The notes below the pieces were generated by a model, which worked only from the letters and a program-made list of their open reading frames with translations, was not told where the DNA came from and did no database searches. From the NCBI RefSeq assembly GCF_902726565.1, contig NZ_CACVAF010000004.1, positions 186,001-250,000 on the forward strand: a DNA stretch of 64,000 nt, given 5' to 3'. Position numbers and translations under genes: made by a program. Below, piece after piece: positions 37,841 to 45,957 of the stretch. Position 1 is the first letter of the stretch; each line of letters begins with the position of its first letter. Source of the stretch: Yersinia vastinensis. Lineage in GTDB: Bacteria; Pseudomonadota; Gammaproteobacteria; Enterobacterales; Enterobacteriaceae.

Positions 37841-40216
37841 GTGGCTAAGAGAAAATCTACCGGTACTGGCTGGGTTATCCTACTGATCGTTGTTTTAGGG
37901 CTGATAACAGGTATCCCAAGAGAGGCGTGGATTGCACTAAGTGCAGCTATCTTATGTATGTACTTTGTCTGGCAAAATCTCAAAGGTGCCAAGACCCACA
38001 CCGTCCCATCTATCAACACTGATATGCAAAAAACTGCGACGATACCTGATCTGGGTGATTATCCAATGACACCTACGCAATTAGATCCAGAACATTCTGT
38101 TGCAGCTGATGAATCAACTAAAAACCCACAAGTGGATGAGGACAAAAAACCCAAACCCAAGCACTCTGATGCATCCCGAGGTTCTTTAGCCCGAGCTTCT
38201 TGGCTCCGCCCCGGAGAACTGGCGGTAGTGGCTGGAATCAATTTACCCGATGGTATGGTTTACATCGGTAATAAATACAAAAGTAACCGTACCGGTGCTG
38301 AACCGGCATTTATTAATCCCTCCATGGAGGTTGCAACAGAAGATGTCGATATTTCATTGCCGCTGATCGACAGTGCGCCGGATTATTCGACTTGTTCACC
38401 AGAGGCGAGAAAAGCCTATTTGCAATGGTTATCGGAGGGACGTAAATCCCCAACGGCTGATATTGGCTATGTGTTCTTATTTTTCTATGGGCTAGAGCAT
38501 CGCGTACTTATTGATGCAGCTATAGATCCCGTGGCCAAAAAAGAACTCCCCGTTATCGAAACTGAAATTAATCGTCTGCTAAATATTTATGGCAAAAATA
38601 ATGCATTCAATCATTATGCGCAGAACTTATTAGTTTATATATCCAGAGTGAATATAGATGAGAAACTCTATCTATCACCCCCTCCTGTCACACGTGAAGC
38701 CTCGACCGAACTTCCTCTGGCGCTCTTGGTTGGGTTAGGGCAATTGGCTATAGACCAGAAACCTTTGCCCGCGGCATGGGCACTTGCTTGGGGGGAAGCG
38801 GATCCTGCCATCAATCAGAATATTTCGATGGCTCATTGCGCAGAGGCTTTTGCCACATTGTTCCAACAGCGATATCAAGAACAGTATGGTGAGGGTTTCC
38901 TATTACCGATTAATAAAACTAAGTTACAGATATTTTATCGCCCAGCCTCAGCGGGTTTAATGGGGCAAGAGTTTTTCCAGCAGATAGCTGACCTACCCAA
39001 TGTCGCTGTGTGTAAGGCACACCGCGATAAACTTCGGACAATATTTGAAGCCTGTCAGCAAGATCTCGATATCTATAACCGTTTTGCCAGTGTCAATCCT
39101 AAGAAGAAAATGTCGTTGGAAGGGCAGTTATTAATGCCAATGATATTGTGGTCTAAGGAATTAAAAACCGAGCTGGAAAGTATTAAGGCTAGAGTGGGTT
39201 ATGGTTTGCTGATGGTGACATTAGCTGAATTATTTACTCAACTCAGCACGGCTTGCGGTACTCAGCCATTAGAGCGTTTATCACGCAGCCATGTGATGGC
39301 GTTGACCTATGCATTGGCTTCCTTGCAAGTAGGGGTTGAGCCTGATGTAAGGGCTGATAACCGTACGCCAGTATTACAAGATACTGTCGCGTTATTCCCT
39401 ATTGAATCGTTGGTTGCCGAGTCAGCCACTTTTGATATTTACCGTGTGACCATGCTTGCAGTGGAACTGGCCTGTGCTGCGGTGATGATCGATGGTCGTA
39501 TTGGGGAACCTGAATCCATCATACTCACCCGGCATATTGATGCTTGGGGCTTTTTAAGTCCAGGTCAACGTATGCGGCTAAAAGCCTATCTACAACCGGG
39601 GATTCGCAAAAGTAATACGCTGTTGGCGCTCAAAAATAATCTGGAACCACTTTCAATAGAGAATCGTCGCGTTATTGCTCGTTTTCTGGCTCACCTCATT
39701 CAAGTCGAGGGGACAATAACGCCGCAAGAAGTGAAATTTCTTGAGCGGGTATACCAGCGCTTTGCTCTGGATAGCAAATTGGTTTATTCCGACCTAGATA
39801 GCCGCGCGACCCCAATGACATTAAGCCTGCCATCTCCAGCCACTGAGATTATTACTGATGCCGACCGGGTAAATCTGCTGAAAAAAGAAAGCCAAGAATT
39901 GGTCAAATTACTTGAAAATCTGTTTGTCATAGAAACAGCCATTGTTCCAACCCCGGAAGAAATTAATCCGCAATCAATGGCTGCAGTCACCACTCAGTTA
40001 CCGGATAGTATTAAGACATTCTTGAAGTTGCTTATTTCTCGGGATTCATGGGAACGGGATAAATTAGCCGATATTGCGGCAGATATGGAGGTAAAACTTG
40101 ACGATGCTATGGTTGAAATCAACCGGAAAATATTAGCAGCATTTGATGTACCACTGATCACGGGAGAGGCGACACTGACGATTAATCGTGAGATATCAGC
40201 TGCACTACTTGCTTGA
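37841..40216 (+). CDS. Membrane-anchored TerB_N-TerB-TerB_C protein
   Basis: This 791-residue protein has two adjacent hydrophobic segments at about 10-27 and 29-46. A polar Pro/Lys/Asp-rich linker to about 115 follows. The large cytoplasmic part probably comprises TerB_N (about 120-330), a central TerB-like helical metal-binding domain (about 530-650, with ELACAAVMIDGRIGEPESIIL) and TerB_C at the end. TerB modules occur in tellurite-resistance and membrane-stress networks, but no other ter gene is present here. The start is GTG; TAGGGG lies rather far upstream. Function unknown. Confidence 0.75.
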   Translation: MAKRKSTGTGWVILLIVVLGLITGIPREAWIALSAAILCMYFVWQNLKGAKTHTVPSINTDMQKTATIPDLGDYPMTPTQLDPEHSVAADESTKNPQVDEDKKPKPKHSDASRGSLARASWLRPGELAVVAGINLPDGMVYIGNKYKSNRTGAEPAFINPSMEVATEDVDISLPLIDSAPDYSTCSPEARKAYLQWLSEGRKSPTADIGYVFLFFYGLEHRVLIDAAIDPVAKKELPVIETEINRLLNIYGKNNAFNHYAQNLLVYISRVNIDEKLYLSPPPVTREASTELPLALLVGLGQLAIDQKPLPAAWALAWGEADPAINQNISMAHCAEAFATLFQQRYQEQYGEGFLLPINKTKLQIFYRPASAGLMGQEFFQQIADLPNVAVCKAHRDKLRTIFEACQQDLDIYNRFASVNPKKKMSLEGQLLMPMILWSKELKTELESIKARVGYGLLMVTLAELFTQLSTACGTQPLERLSRSHVMALTYALASLQVGVEPDVRADNRTPVLQDTVALFPIESLVAESATFDIYRVTMLAVELACAAVMIDGRIGEPESIILTRHIDAWGFLSPGQRMRLKAYLQPGIRKSNTLLALKNNLEPLSIENRRVIARFLAHLIQVEGTITPQEVKFLERVYQRFALDSKLVYSDLDSRATPMTLSLPSPATEIITDADRVNLLKKESQELVKLLENLFVIETAIVPTPEEINPQSMAAVTTQLPDSIKTFLKLLISRDSWERDKLADIAADMEVKLDDAMVEINRKILAAFDVPLITGEATLTINREISAALLA

Positions 40217-40274
40217 GTCAATGCACAATAATCGCTACCATAACGCGCCTAATAATGTCTGAGAGATAAGAGTA

Positions 40275-40949
40275 ATGAAATACCAATGGATACTGTTCGA
40301 TGCGGACGAAACATTATTTCACTTTGATGCCTATGAGGGGTTAAAGCTGATGTTTTCACGTTTTAACGTGGATTTCTCCGTACAGGATTTCGACCATTAT
40401 CAATTGGTTAATAAGCCGCTGTGGGTTGACTATCAAGATGGGAAAATATCAGCGACTGAATTACAGAATACCCGTTTTGAGATGTGGGCTGAAAAGTTGG
40501 GTGTTGCCGCTACGCGACTGAACAGTGAGTTTCTAATCGCTATGGCCGATATCTGTTCATTGTTACCCGGTGCACGCGAATTGGTGGACGCCCTGAGCGG
40601 TAAAGTTAATATGGGCATTATTACGAATGGTTTTACTGAGTTGCAAACTGTACGTTTGGAACGCACAGGATTAAAAAATGTTTTTTCCCCACTGATTATT
40701 TCTGAACAAGTGGGGGCAGCCAAACCCGATGTCGCAATATTCGAACATGCTTTCAATTTAATGAATAATCCTGCGAAAGAAAATATTTTGATGGTAGGCG
40801 ATAACCTCCATTCTGATATTCAAGGGGGAATCAATGCCGGTATTGATACCTGCTGGCTTAATATGCATGGCGCTATTGCAGATAATAACATTGCGCCTCG
40901 TTACCAGGTTAGTTCACTGGCAGAACTACAAAAATTATTATTAGCATAA
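40275..40949 (+). CDS. yjjG: Pyrimidine 5-prime-nucleotidase YjjG (HAD family)
   Basis: This 224-residue HAD hydrolase has motif I FDADETLFHFD at residues 8-18, motif II TNGF, the lysine in GAAKPD and motif III MVGDNLHSDIQGG. YjjG removes phosphate from dUMP, dTMP and other non-canonical nucleotides, a house-cleaning role. Length equals E. coli YjjG. AGATAAGAG lies upstream of the ATG. It is followed by a strong terminator. Confidence 0.92.
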   Translation: MKYQWILFDADETLFHFDAYEGLKLMFSRFNVDFSVQDFDHYQLVNKPLWVDYQDGKISATELQNTRFEMWAEKLGVAATRLNSEFLIAMADICSLLPGARELVDALSGKVNMGIITNGFTELQTVRLERTGLKNVFSPLIISEQVGAAKPDVAIFEHAFNLMNNPAKENILMVGDNLHSDIQGGINAGIDTCWLNMHGAIADNNIAPRYQVSSLAELQKLLLA

Positions 40950-40969
40950 TTTATTCATATTTAAATAGA

Positions 40970-41013
40970 GAATGCCGTTAACGATATATTTTCGATAACG
41001 GCATTTTTTATTT
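40970..41013 (+). terminator. Intrinsic terminator of yjjG
   Basis: AATGCCGTTA and TAACGGCATT are perfect arms over a 15-base loop, followed by TTTTTATTT. Confidence 0.88.
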
Positions 41014-41057
41014 GTCTGGTCGCTTATTTATGCCTGTAGAATAATAAAAAAGTTATA

Positions 41058-41351
41058 TTATCCCTGATGCGGCATTAATGATGGCGTTCCGGCAAAGGCG
41101 GGCTTGTTGCTCTGAAGTGCCTGCTCATCTTGGCTGATGCTGCCGCTATTCGCTGCCCAAACACCTTCTTGTGTTTTGGTCATGGTCTGATGTTGTGAAT
41201 TCAAGTCCTGACCAACGGCTGCAATGTGTGTGCTTTCAGTTCCACCACTGTTATCGGCCCAAGGGATCTGTGAGTCCACCGCTTGGGCAATATGACTACT
41301 GGCTACAGTGATGATGGCAATGACGAGAGCATATTTGAATTGAGTGTTCAT
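41058..41351 (-). CDS. Small exported protein of unknown function
   Basis: I do not recognise this 97-residue protein. It has a clear signal peptide (MNTQFKYALVIAIITVASSH, cleaved after IAQA). The 73-residue mature chain is rich in Ser, Gln, Asn and Thr, with two WA(D/A)NSG repeats (PWADNSGG and VWAANSGS) and no cysteine. A periplasmic or secreted stress protein is possible. CAGGT precedes the ATG. It follows ilvN on the same strand with a 308-base gap. Confidence 0.65.
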   Translation of the reverse strand: MNTQFKYALVIAIITVASSHIAQAVDSQIPWADNSGGTESTHIAAVGQDLNSQHQTMTKTQEGVWAANSGSISQDEQALQSNKPAFAGTPSLMPHQG

Positions 41352-41659
41352 ATTATACCTGCATATTTCGTAGCAAATACGTTGTCTGCCATAGGGCAGA
41401 ATCCTCTCACTCAGGCGAATAATTGTCGGGGGAGATACCAGTCAAGTTTATGCGGGTACCGTGCTCTTGATTTAGCTGCGAGTGCGGTATGTTGCGATTT
41501 TGTATATTAAAATGTAATTTATTTTGACGTATTGTAATGCAATGCGTATTTCTTAGTCGCAATCTAATCGGCACTTTAGTTATTAGCCTCTTTATCTTTA
41601 CTAACACCACCGCCAAAAGCGGCAGTATTAGTCTTAAAGATGCGGTCAACTTGAATGTA
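41352..41659. other. Gap between ilvN and the small exported gene
   Basis: These 308 bases hold the likely promoter of the exported protein and, near ilvN, the hairpin at 41600-41632. I see no convincing gene; short open frames here lack ribosome-binding sites. Confidence 0.5.
41600..41632 (-). terminator. Hairpin downstream of ilvN
   Basis: ACTAACACCACCGCC and GCGGCAGTATTAGT pair with few mismatches around AAAA. It lies 28 bases after the ilvN stop. There is no T-run on the minus strand, so it may stabilise the end of the ilvBN transcript rather than terminate it alone. Confidence 0.5.
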
Positions 41660-41992
41660 TCAACGTTGATTAGCGACCAAATCTTCTACTTGATCAAAAA
41701 TAGGCATTTCAGGACCAAAACGCTGAACCTGAAGTACATCCTCTAATTTCTCAAGCTGGCTTATCATTTGTAGCAGGCGCTGATCATCCCACACCTGTAA
41801 CCAAATACGGCTTTCTTCACCGCCTGCGAGCGGCATACATAGAATCCCTTCTACGTTGAATGCGCGACGAGCAAATAAACCGCAGATGTGGGACATAACG
41901 CCAGGGTGGTTGCGTACAGTGAGCAAAAGTGTCACCCGTGCAGAAGTGGGTGGGGTTATTGCTTGCTGAGTTGCTATCTGTTGATTTGTCAT
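41660..41992 (-). CDS. ilvN: Acetolactate synthase I small regulatory subunit
   Basis: This 110-residue ACT-domain protein binds valine and gives feedback inhibition of acetolactate synthase I. The ACT core is [36 protein letters not shown] with the glycine-containing valine-binding loop (NHPGVM). An N-terminal tail of about 22 residues precedes it. The ATG at 41992 lies one base after the ilvB stop, with GGAGG inside the end of ilvB, so the subunits are translated together. Upstream in-frame codons belong to ilvB. Confidence 0.95.
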   Translation of the reverse strand: MTNQQIATQQAITPPTSARVTLLLTVRNHPGVMSHICGLFARRAFNVEGILCMPLAGGEESRIWLQVWDDQRLLQMISQLEKLEDVLQVQRFGPEMPIFDQVEDLVANQR

Positions 41993-41993
41993 A

Positions 41994-43661
41994 TTACTCA
42001 CCTCCAATCATATCGATATTTGCCGCGCCCGGAGGCACCATCGGATATACTTTTTCATCTACATCAATCAGCGCGTGGATCAGAACTGGGCCTGGACGGT
42101 TTAAAGCTTCATGCAATGCAGCGTAAGGATTATTTGCAGTATTGAGATCACAGGTTGAGAAACCAAACCCTTCAGCAATATGAATAAAATTAGTGCGATA
42201 AGGATAGTCAGCAGCAAAAATTCGTTTACCGAAGAACAACTCCTGTTGTTGATGGACCAATCCTAATGATTGGTTATTCATCAAAATAATCTTAACGTTC
42301 AGTTGCTCTTCTGCCGCCGTCGCCATTTCCTGAATATTCATCATCAAACTGCCATCACCGGAGAAACACACCACTTTAGCCTCTGGTTTTGCCAGTGCTG
42401 CGCCAATAGCCGCGGGCAGGCCAAAGCCCATAGTGCCGAGTCCACCAGAGGTTAACCATTGGCGTGGTCGGTGCAGGGGATAAGCTTGCGCAACCCACAT
42501 TTGATGCTGACCCACATCGGTGGTGATGATAGTGTCGTCATCCAATGCTTCGGCGGCGGCACGAATCAAACCATAGTGGCACAGCGGATTTCCGCTATTG
42601 GGTTGATTAAATGGAAATTCACGCTGCATGTCACTGACTGTTGCACGCCATTCACTGCGAGTTTGGGTATCTACCAAGGGTAACAAATGGGTTAATACCT
42701 GCTTAATATCTGCATTCATCGCCAGATGTGGGCGGCGGATTTTGCCCAGTTCGGCCGGATCGATATCGATATGAATAATGCTGGCATCCGGGCAAAACTG
42801 CTCGGCTTTTCCGATGGCACGATCATCAAATCTGGCCCCCAACACAATCAATAAGTCTGCTTGTTGCATAATTAAGTTGGTCGAGCGTGCTGCATGCATT
42901 CCCAACATTCCTAAGGATAGTGGGTGGTCAACTGGCATAGTGCCTAGCGCCATTAATGTCATGGTGGTTGGTAAACCGGCTTGTTCCGCCAACTGTATTG
43001 CTTGTTGATGAGCTTCAGAACTCACGATCCCGCCACCCAGATAAAGTACCGGTCGGATGGCACGATTAATCATTTGAGCTGCCTGTGCAATAGCCACTGG
43101 ATCAATTGGACAAGGCGAATCTGCCATTCCTGGTTCGGGCAGGCTATCAAGCTCAATCGTGGCTGTTTGTACATCTTTCGGAATATCAATCCATACTGGA
43201 CCGGGGCGGCCAGACTGCGCAATACGAAATGCCGCTGGGATCACGCGAGCCAGTTCGCTGATATCACGAACTAAATAGTTATGTTTGGTTATAGGAATCG
43301 ACATACCGTAGGTATCAACTTCTTGAAAAGCATCAGTGCCAATCATGGACGACGAAACTTGGCCGGTAATGCAAACCAGTGGAATTGAGTCAAGCTTGGC
43401 ATCAGCAATCGCTGTCACCAGATTCGTCGCACCGGGGCCACTGGAAGCTAAGCAAACAGCAGTTTGCCCCGTTGCCCGGGCCATGCCTTGAGCCATAAAA
43501 CCAGCACCTTGCTCATGTCGCGCCAATACATGGCGAATCGTGCGACTTTGCCCCAGAGCATCATACAGCGGTAATGCGGCCCCACCGGGGATGCCTGCAA
43601 CTGTGGTTATGCCTTGCTGTTCCAGCAAGCGAACTATTAATTGGGCGCCTGTATAACGCAT
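41994..43661 (-). CDS. ilvB: Acetolactate synthase I catalytic subunit
   Basis: This 555-residue thiamine-diphosphate enzyme joins two pyruvates, or pyruvate and 2-oxobutyrate, at the first common step of valine, leucine and isoleucine synthesis. The N-terminal domain has the catalytic Glu region ([13 protein letters not shown]). The C-terminal domain has the ThDP/magnesium motif [32 protein letters not shown]-binding mid-domain signatures are present. The ATG at 43661 follows AAGGA at proper spacing; a start five codons upstream overlaps that site and is less likely. Expression is controlled by the ivbL attenuator. Confidence 0.96.
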   Translation of the reverse strand: MRYTGAQLIVRLLEQQGITTVAGIPGGAALPLYDALGQSRTIRHVLARHEQGAGFMAQGMARATGQTAVCLASSGPGATNLVTAIADAKLDSIPLVCITGQVSSSMIGTDAFQEVDTYGMSIPITKHNYLVRDISELARVIPAAFRIAQSGRPGPVWIDIPKDVQTATIELDSLPEPGMADSPCPIDPVAIAQAAQMINRAIRPVLYLGGGIVSSEAHQQAIQLAEQAGLPTTMTLMALGTMPVDHPLSLGMLGMHAARSTNLIMQQADLLIVLGARFDDRAIGKAEQFCPDASIIHIDIDPAELGKIRRPHLAMNADIKQVLTHLLPLVDTQTRSEWRATVSDMQREFPFNQPNSGNPLCHYGLIRAAAEALDDDTIITTDVGQHQMWVAQAYPLHRPRQWLTSGGLGTMGFGLPAAIGAALAKPEAKVVCFSGDGSLMMNIQEMATAAEEQLNVKIILMNNQSLGLVHQQQELFFGKRIFAADYPYRTNFIHIAEGFGFSTCDLNTANNPYAALHEALNRPGPVLIHALIDVDEKVYPMVPPGAANIDMIGGE

Positions 43662-43702
43662 GGTTATATCCTTCATCAGGGCCGGCGGCTAACAGAGTGG
43701 GG

Positions 43703-43740
43703 CAAAAAAGAAACCCCGCTCGGCTGGCGCCGGCGGGGTT
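43703..43740 (-). terminator. ilvB attenuator (terminator hairpin)
   Basis: On the minus strand AACCCCGC, a GC-rich loop, GCGGGGTT and then TCTTTTTT form a strong intrinsic terminator between ivbL and ilvB. It lies 42 bases before ilvB. When ribosomes stall on Val codons in ivbL, an alternative fold should open this hairpin. Confidence 0.88.
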
Positions 43741-43767
43741 TGGGAATCTTTCTGGATTCGGTACCCG

Positions 43768-43878
43768 TTACGGCGCGCTGCCGACCACCACCACCACGCG
43801 CACGACGACTACCGCGTCAACATGCGCGGTGTTTAGTAGGGCGAAATGAGTAGTGGAATAGTTCACGGGATATCTCAT
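43768..43878 (-). CDS. ivbL: ilvBN operon leader peptide
   Basis: A 36-residue reading frame ends in AVVVVRVVVVVGSAP, with ten valines in a row broken only by one arginine. E. coli IvbL ends AVVVVRVVVVVGNAP, so the sensing region is almost identical. Ribosome stalling on the Val (and in E. coli Leu) codons under starvation relieves attenuation of ilvBN. The ATG at 43878 gives 36 residues but has a distant ribosome-binding site (AAGG); an in-frame GTG at 43866 is an alternative start. A predicted promoter lies just upstream. Confidence 0.9.
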   Translation of the reverse strand: MRYPVNYSTTHFALLNTAHVDAVVVVRVVVVVGSAP

Positions 43879-44218
43879 CAATAAGTGTAATAAGCCTTAA
43901 GAGATAAACACGATTAGGTTAAAGGTACAAGTGGGGGAAGCAATAAGAATGCAAAAATCCAAGATTGATCACAGAGTTACCCGATGGCGAGCTATTCATA
44001 ATCAAATTAACAATAGTTTAATTTTTTGAAAAACAAGAGGATTTATAAAATTATCGGGATATTTATGTGTCGATGTTTTATTAAACCAAGTTAATGTTGG
44101 CACCCTCAAAATTAAGACAATTTAATGGAATGTGCTTTTGTTGATGCTCTGTTTAAAACTTGAATACTAGAGTAGCAATTCTTGGCGTGTATGGAATGAT
44201 AAATAGCAGAGGGATCTT
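43879..44218. other. Divergent ilvB leader/DUF1460 intergenic region
   Basis: These 340 AT-rich bases contain the ilvB promoter side and the promoter of the plus-strand lipoprotein gene. Apart from the predicted promoter at 43902-43930 I see nothing definite. Confidence 0.5.
43902..43930 (-). promoter_or_regulatory. Predicted promoter of ivbL-ilvBN
   Basis: TTGTAC and TTATCT are separated by 17 bases and placed about 24 bases before the ivbL ATG. A TGTGA half-site for CRP lies at 43969-43973; E. coli ilvB is CRP-dependent, but only half of the site is visible here. Confidence 0.4.
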
Positions 44219-45007
44219 ATGCATAAATCTTTATCTTTAGTTTTCATTGCAGTATTAGTGGGTTGCGGTAATAGTTCACATAAAACAATAGATATTGATA
44301 ATTACACAGAAAAACGTATTAATTATATTATCGAAACTCAAGTAAAGACTGCCAATAGTGGTAATTCTGGAGAGGTGATCAATAAAGTCTCAGCCGAGTT
44401 TCTAGGGACACCTTATAAAGCGAATACGCTGATCGGCTCTTCGACTGAACCTGAAAAATTGGTTATAGACTTCAGAGGGCTGGATTGTTTTACCTATCTT
44501 GACTATGTTAATTCACTGCGTAAGTCGACAGACCGTGCTAGCTTTGTTCAGCAACTTGTCGGGACGCGTTATATTAATAAGGATATTAGTTACAAAAATC
44601 GAAAGCATTTCTTTACTGATTGGTCGCACAGAAAACCATTAAATGCGCAAGACGTCACAGCTAAAATCAGTTCTCATGCAGTTACCGTGACTAAGTACCT
44701 GAATCAAAAAGGAGATGGTGGTGAGTTTATCCCTACGTTGGGTATAATGAAACGCGATGTGACGTATATTCCTGCCGAGTTTATCGATAATAACGTTATA
44801 CATAATTTAAAGACTGGCGATTACATCGGTATTTATACCAATATTAAAGGGTTGGATGTAACGCATACTGGTATTTTTATTATGACACCTAATGGACCTA
44901 TGCTCCGCAATGCTTCTTCATTAAAAAAGAATATGAAGGTTGTTGACTCACCTTTTATTGACTATGTAAAAAACACACCGGGTATCGTTGTGCTTAGGGC
45001 CTTGTAA
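44219..45007 (+). CDS. DUF1460 lipoprotein, NlpC/P60-like amidase family
   Basis: This 262-residue protein has a lipoprotein signal (MHKSLSLVFIAVLVGC, lipid Cys-16). It belongs to DUF1460, whose studied members are papain-like N-acetylmuramoyl-L-alanine amidases or related peptidoglycan peptidases. The likely nucleophile is Cys-90 in DFRGLDCFTYLDYVNS and the partner histidine is in DVTHTGIFI. Base composition is more AT-rich than most neighbours. AGAGGG precedes the ATG. The next gene, 105 bases on, is another peptidoglycan amidase type, so a shared cell-wall fragment role is likely. Confidence 0.82.
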   Translation: MHKSLSLVFIAVLVGCGNSSHKTIDIDNYTEKRINYIIETQVKTANSGNSGEVINKVSAEFLGTPYKANTLIGSSTEPEKLVIDFRGLDCFTYLDYVNSLRKSTDRASFVQQLVGTRYINKDISYKNRKHFFTDWSHRKPLNAQDVTAKISSHAVTVTKYLNQKGDGGEFIPTLGIMKRDVTYIPAEFIDNNVIHNLKTGDYIGIYTNIKGLDVTHTGIFIMTPNGPMLRNASSLKKNMKVVDSPFIDYVKNTPGIVVLRAL

Positions 45008-45112
45008 GGCAATGATTTAAATAATTTTATAACCAATGAGACCTGAATTAATAAAACAAGGGTTTATTAATTAACATATATCAAATGATATTGATGCCAC
45101 AAGGAGAGCACT

Positions 45113-45886
45113 ATGTATCAGATTGATTATAATAGTTATCGCTCCGTTAAAGGTTTTAATTTTCGAGTTAGATTCTTAGTCATGCATTATACCGCAGAGA
45201 AATTTTCGGGTGCTGTGACCTCTTTAACGGGGAATCAAGTCAGCGCTCATTATCTGGTTCCGGATATGAAGGATGAAAGTTATATCCACGCTGGGTTTAA
45301 GAACATAAAAATATTTAATCTGGTCGATGAAAATGCGCGAGCATGGCATGCAGGGAAGAGTAGCTGGGCAGGACGTACTAATATTAATGACACCTCGATT
45401 GGGATTGAGATTGTTAACTTGGCAACGGAAAAGGAAGGTATCTTCCATTTCCCGCCTTATCCGGCAGAACAAATAGCGGCAGTCAAACAACTTGCTAGTA
45501 ATATTTTACAACGTTACCCCGATATTATTCCGGTAAATGTGGTGGCACATTCTGATATCGCACCGACAAGAAAAAGTGATCCCGGCCCGATGTTCCCTTG
45601 GCAAGAACTATATGAAGAAGGAATTGGGGCTTGGTATGATAATGAAACTAAAGAGGAGTATACACAGCAATTTGTGTCCTATGGATTACCAACAAGAGCT
45701 GAACTTCTGAGCCGGTTCAGTATATATGGCTATGATATTTCATTTGCTAACAGTGAGGCCGGTTATAAATATCTGGTACGAGCATTTCAAATGCATTTTC
45801 GACCAGAGAATTACAATGGTTATATTGATATCGAAACGGCTGCAATATTATATGCTTTGGTAAAAAAATACTTCCACTCGGTTTAA
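45113..45886 (+). CDS. AmiD-like N-acetylmuramoyl-L-alanine amidase without signal peptide
   Basis: This 257-residue zinc amidase has an Amidase_2 domain at about 18-170 and a C-terminal peptidoglycan-binding-like domain (about 190-255, GYKYLVRAFQMHFRPENYNG). Zinc ligands appear as His-25 in VMHYTAEK, the histidine in ARAWHAGKS or nearby, and VVAHSDIAPTRKSDPGP. E. coli AmiD is an outer-membrane lipoprotein, but this protein starts directly at MYQIDYNSYRSVKG with no signal or lipobox, so it should be cytoplasmic like AmpD or leave by another route. AAGGAGAG precedes the ATG. Confidence 0.85.
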   Translation: MYQIDYNSYRSVKGFNFRVRFLVMHYTAEKFSGAVTSLTGNQVSAHYLVPDMKDESYIHAGFKNIKIFNLVDENARAWHAGKSSWAGRTNINDTSIGIEIVNLATEKEGIFHFPPYPAEQIAAVKQLASNILQRYPDIIPVNVVAHSDIAPTRKSDPGPMFPWQELYEEGIGAWYDNETKEEYTQQFVSYGLPTRAELLSRFSIYGYDISFANSEAGYKYLVRAFQMHFRPENYNGYIDIETAAILYALVKKYFHSV

Positions 45887-45914
45887 CGGCTGGATGTCTG
45901 TTTAATGCCTAATA

Positions 45915-45957
45915 ACGACTCACTCCCAACAATCACGTGGGAGTGAGTCGTATTTTT
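45915..45957. terminator. Terminator between the AmiD-like gene and srfC
   Basis: ACGACTCACTCCCA and TGGGAGTGAGTCGT are perfect 14-base arms over a 9-base loop, followed by ATTTTT on the plus strand. It ends the amidase transcript; on the other strand the stem comes directly after srfC but lacks a good T-run. Confidence 0.85.

Noticed and set aside
43574-43853. Plus-strand frames rich in Thr or Pro/Arg across the ilvB leader
   Set aside because: These are the reverse complement of the valine codons of ivbL and the GC-rich attenuator, not genes.
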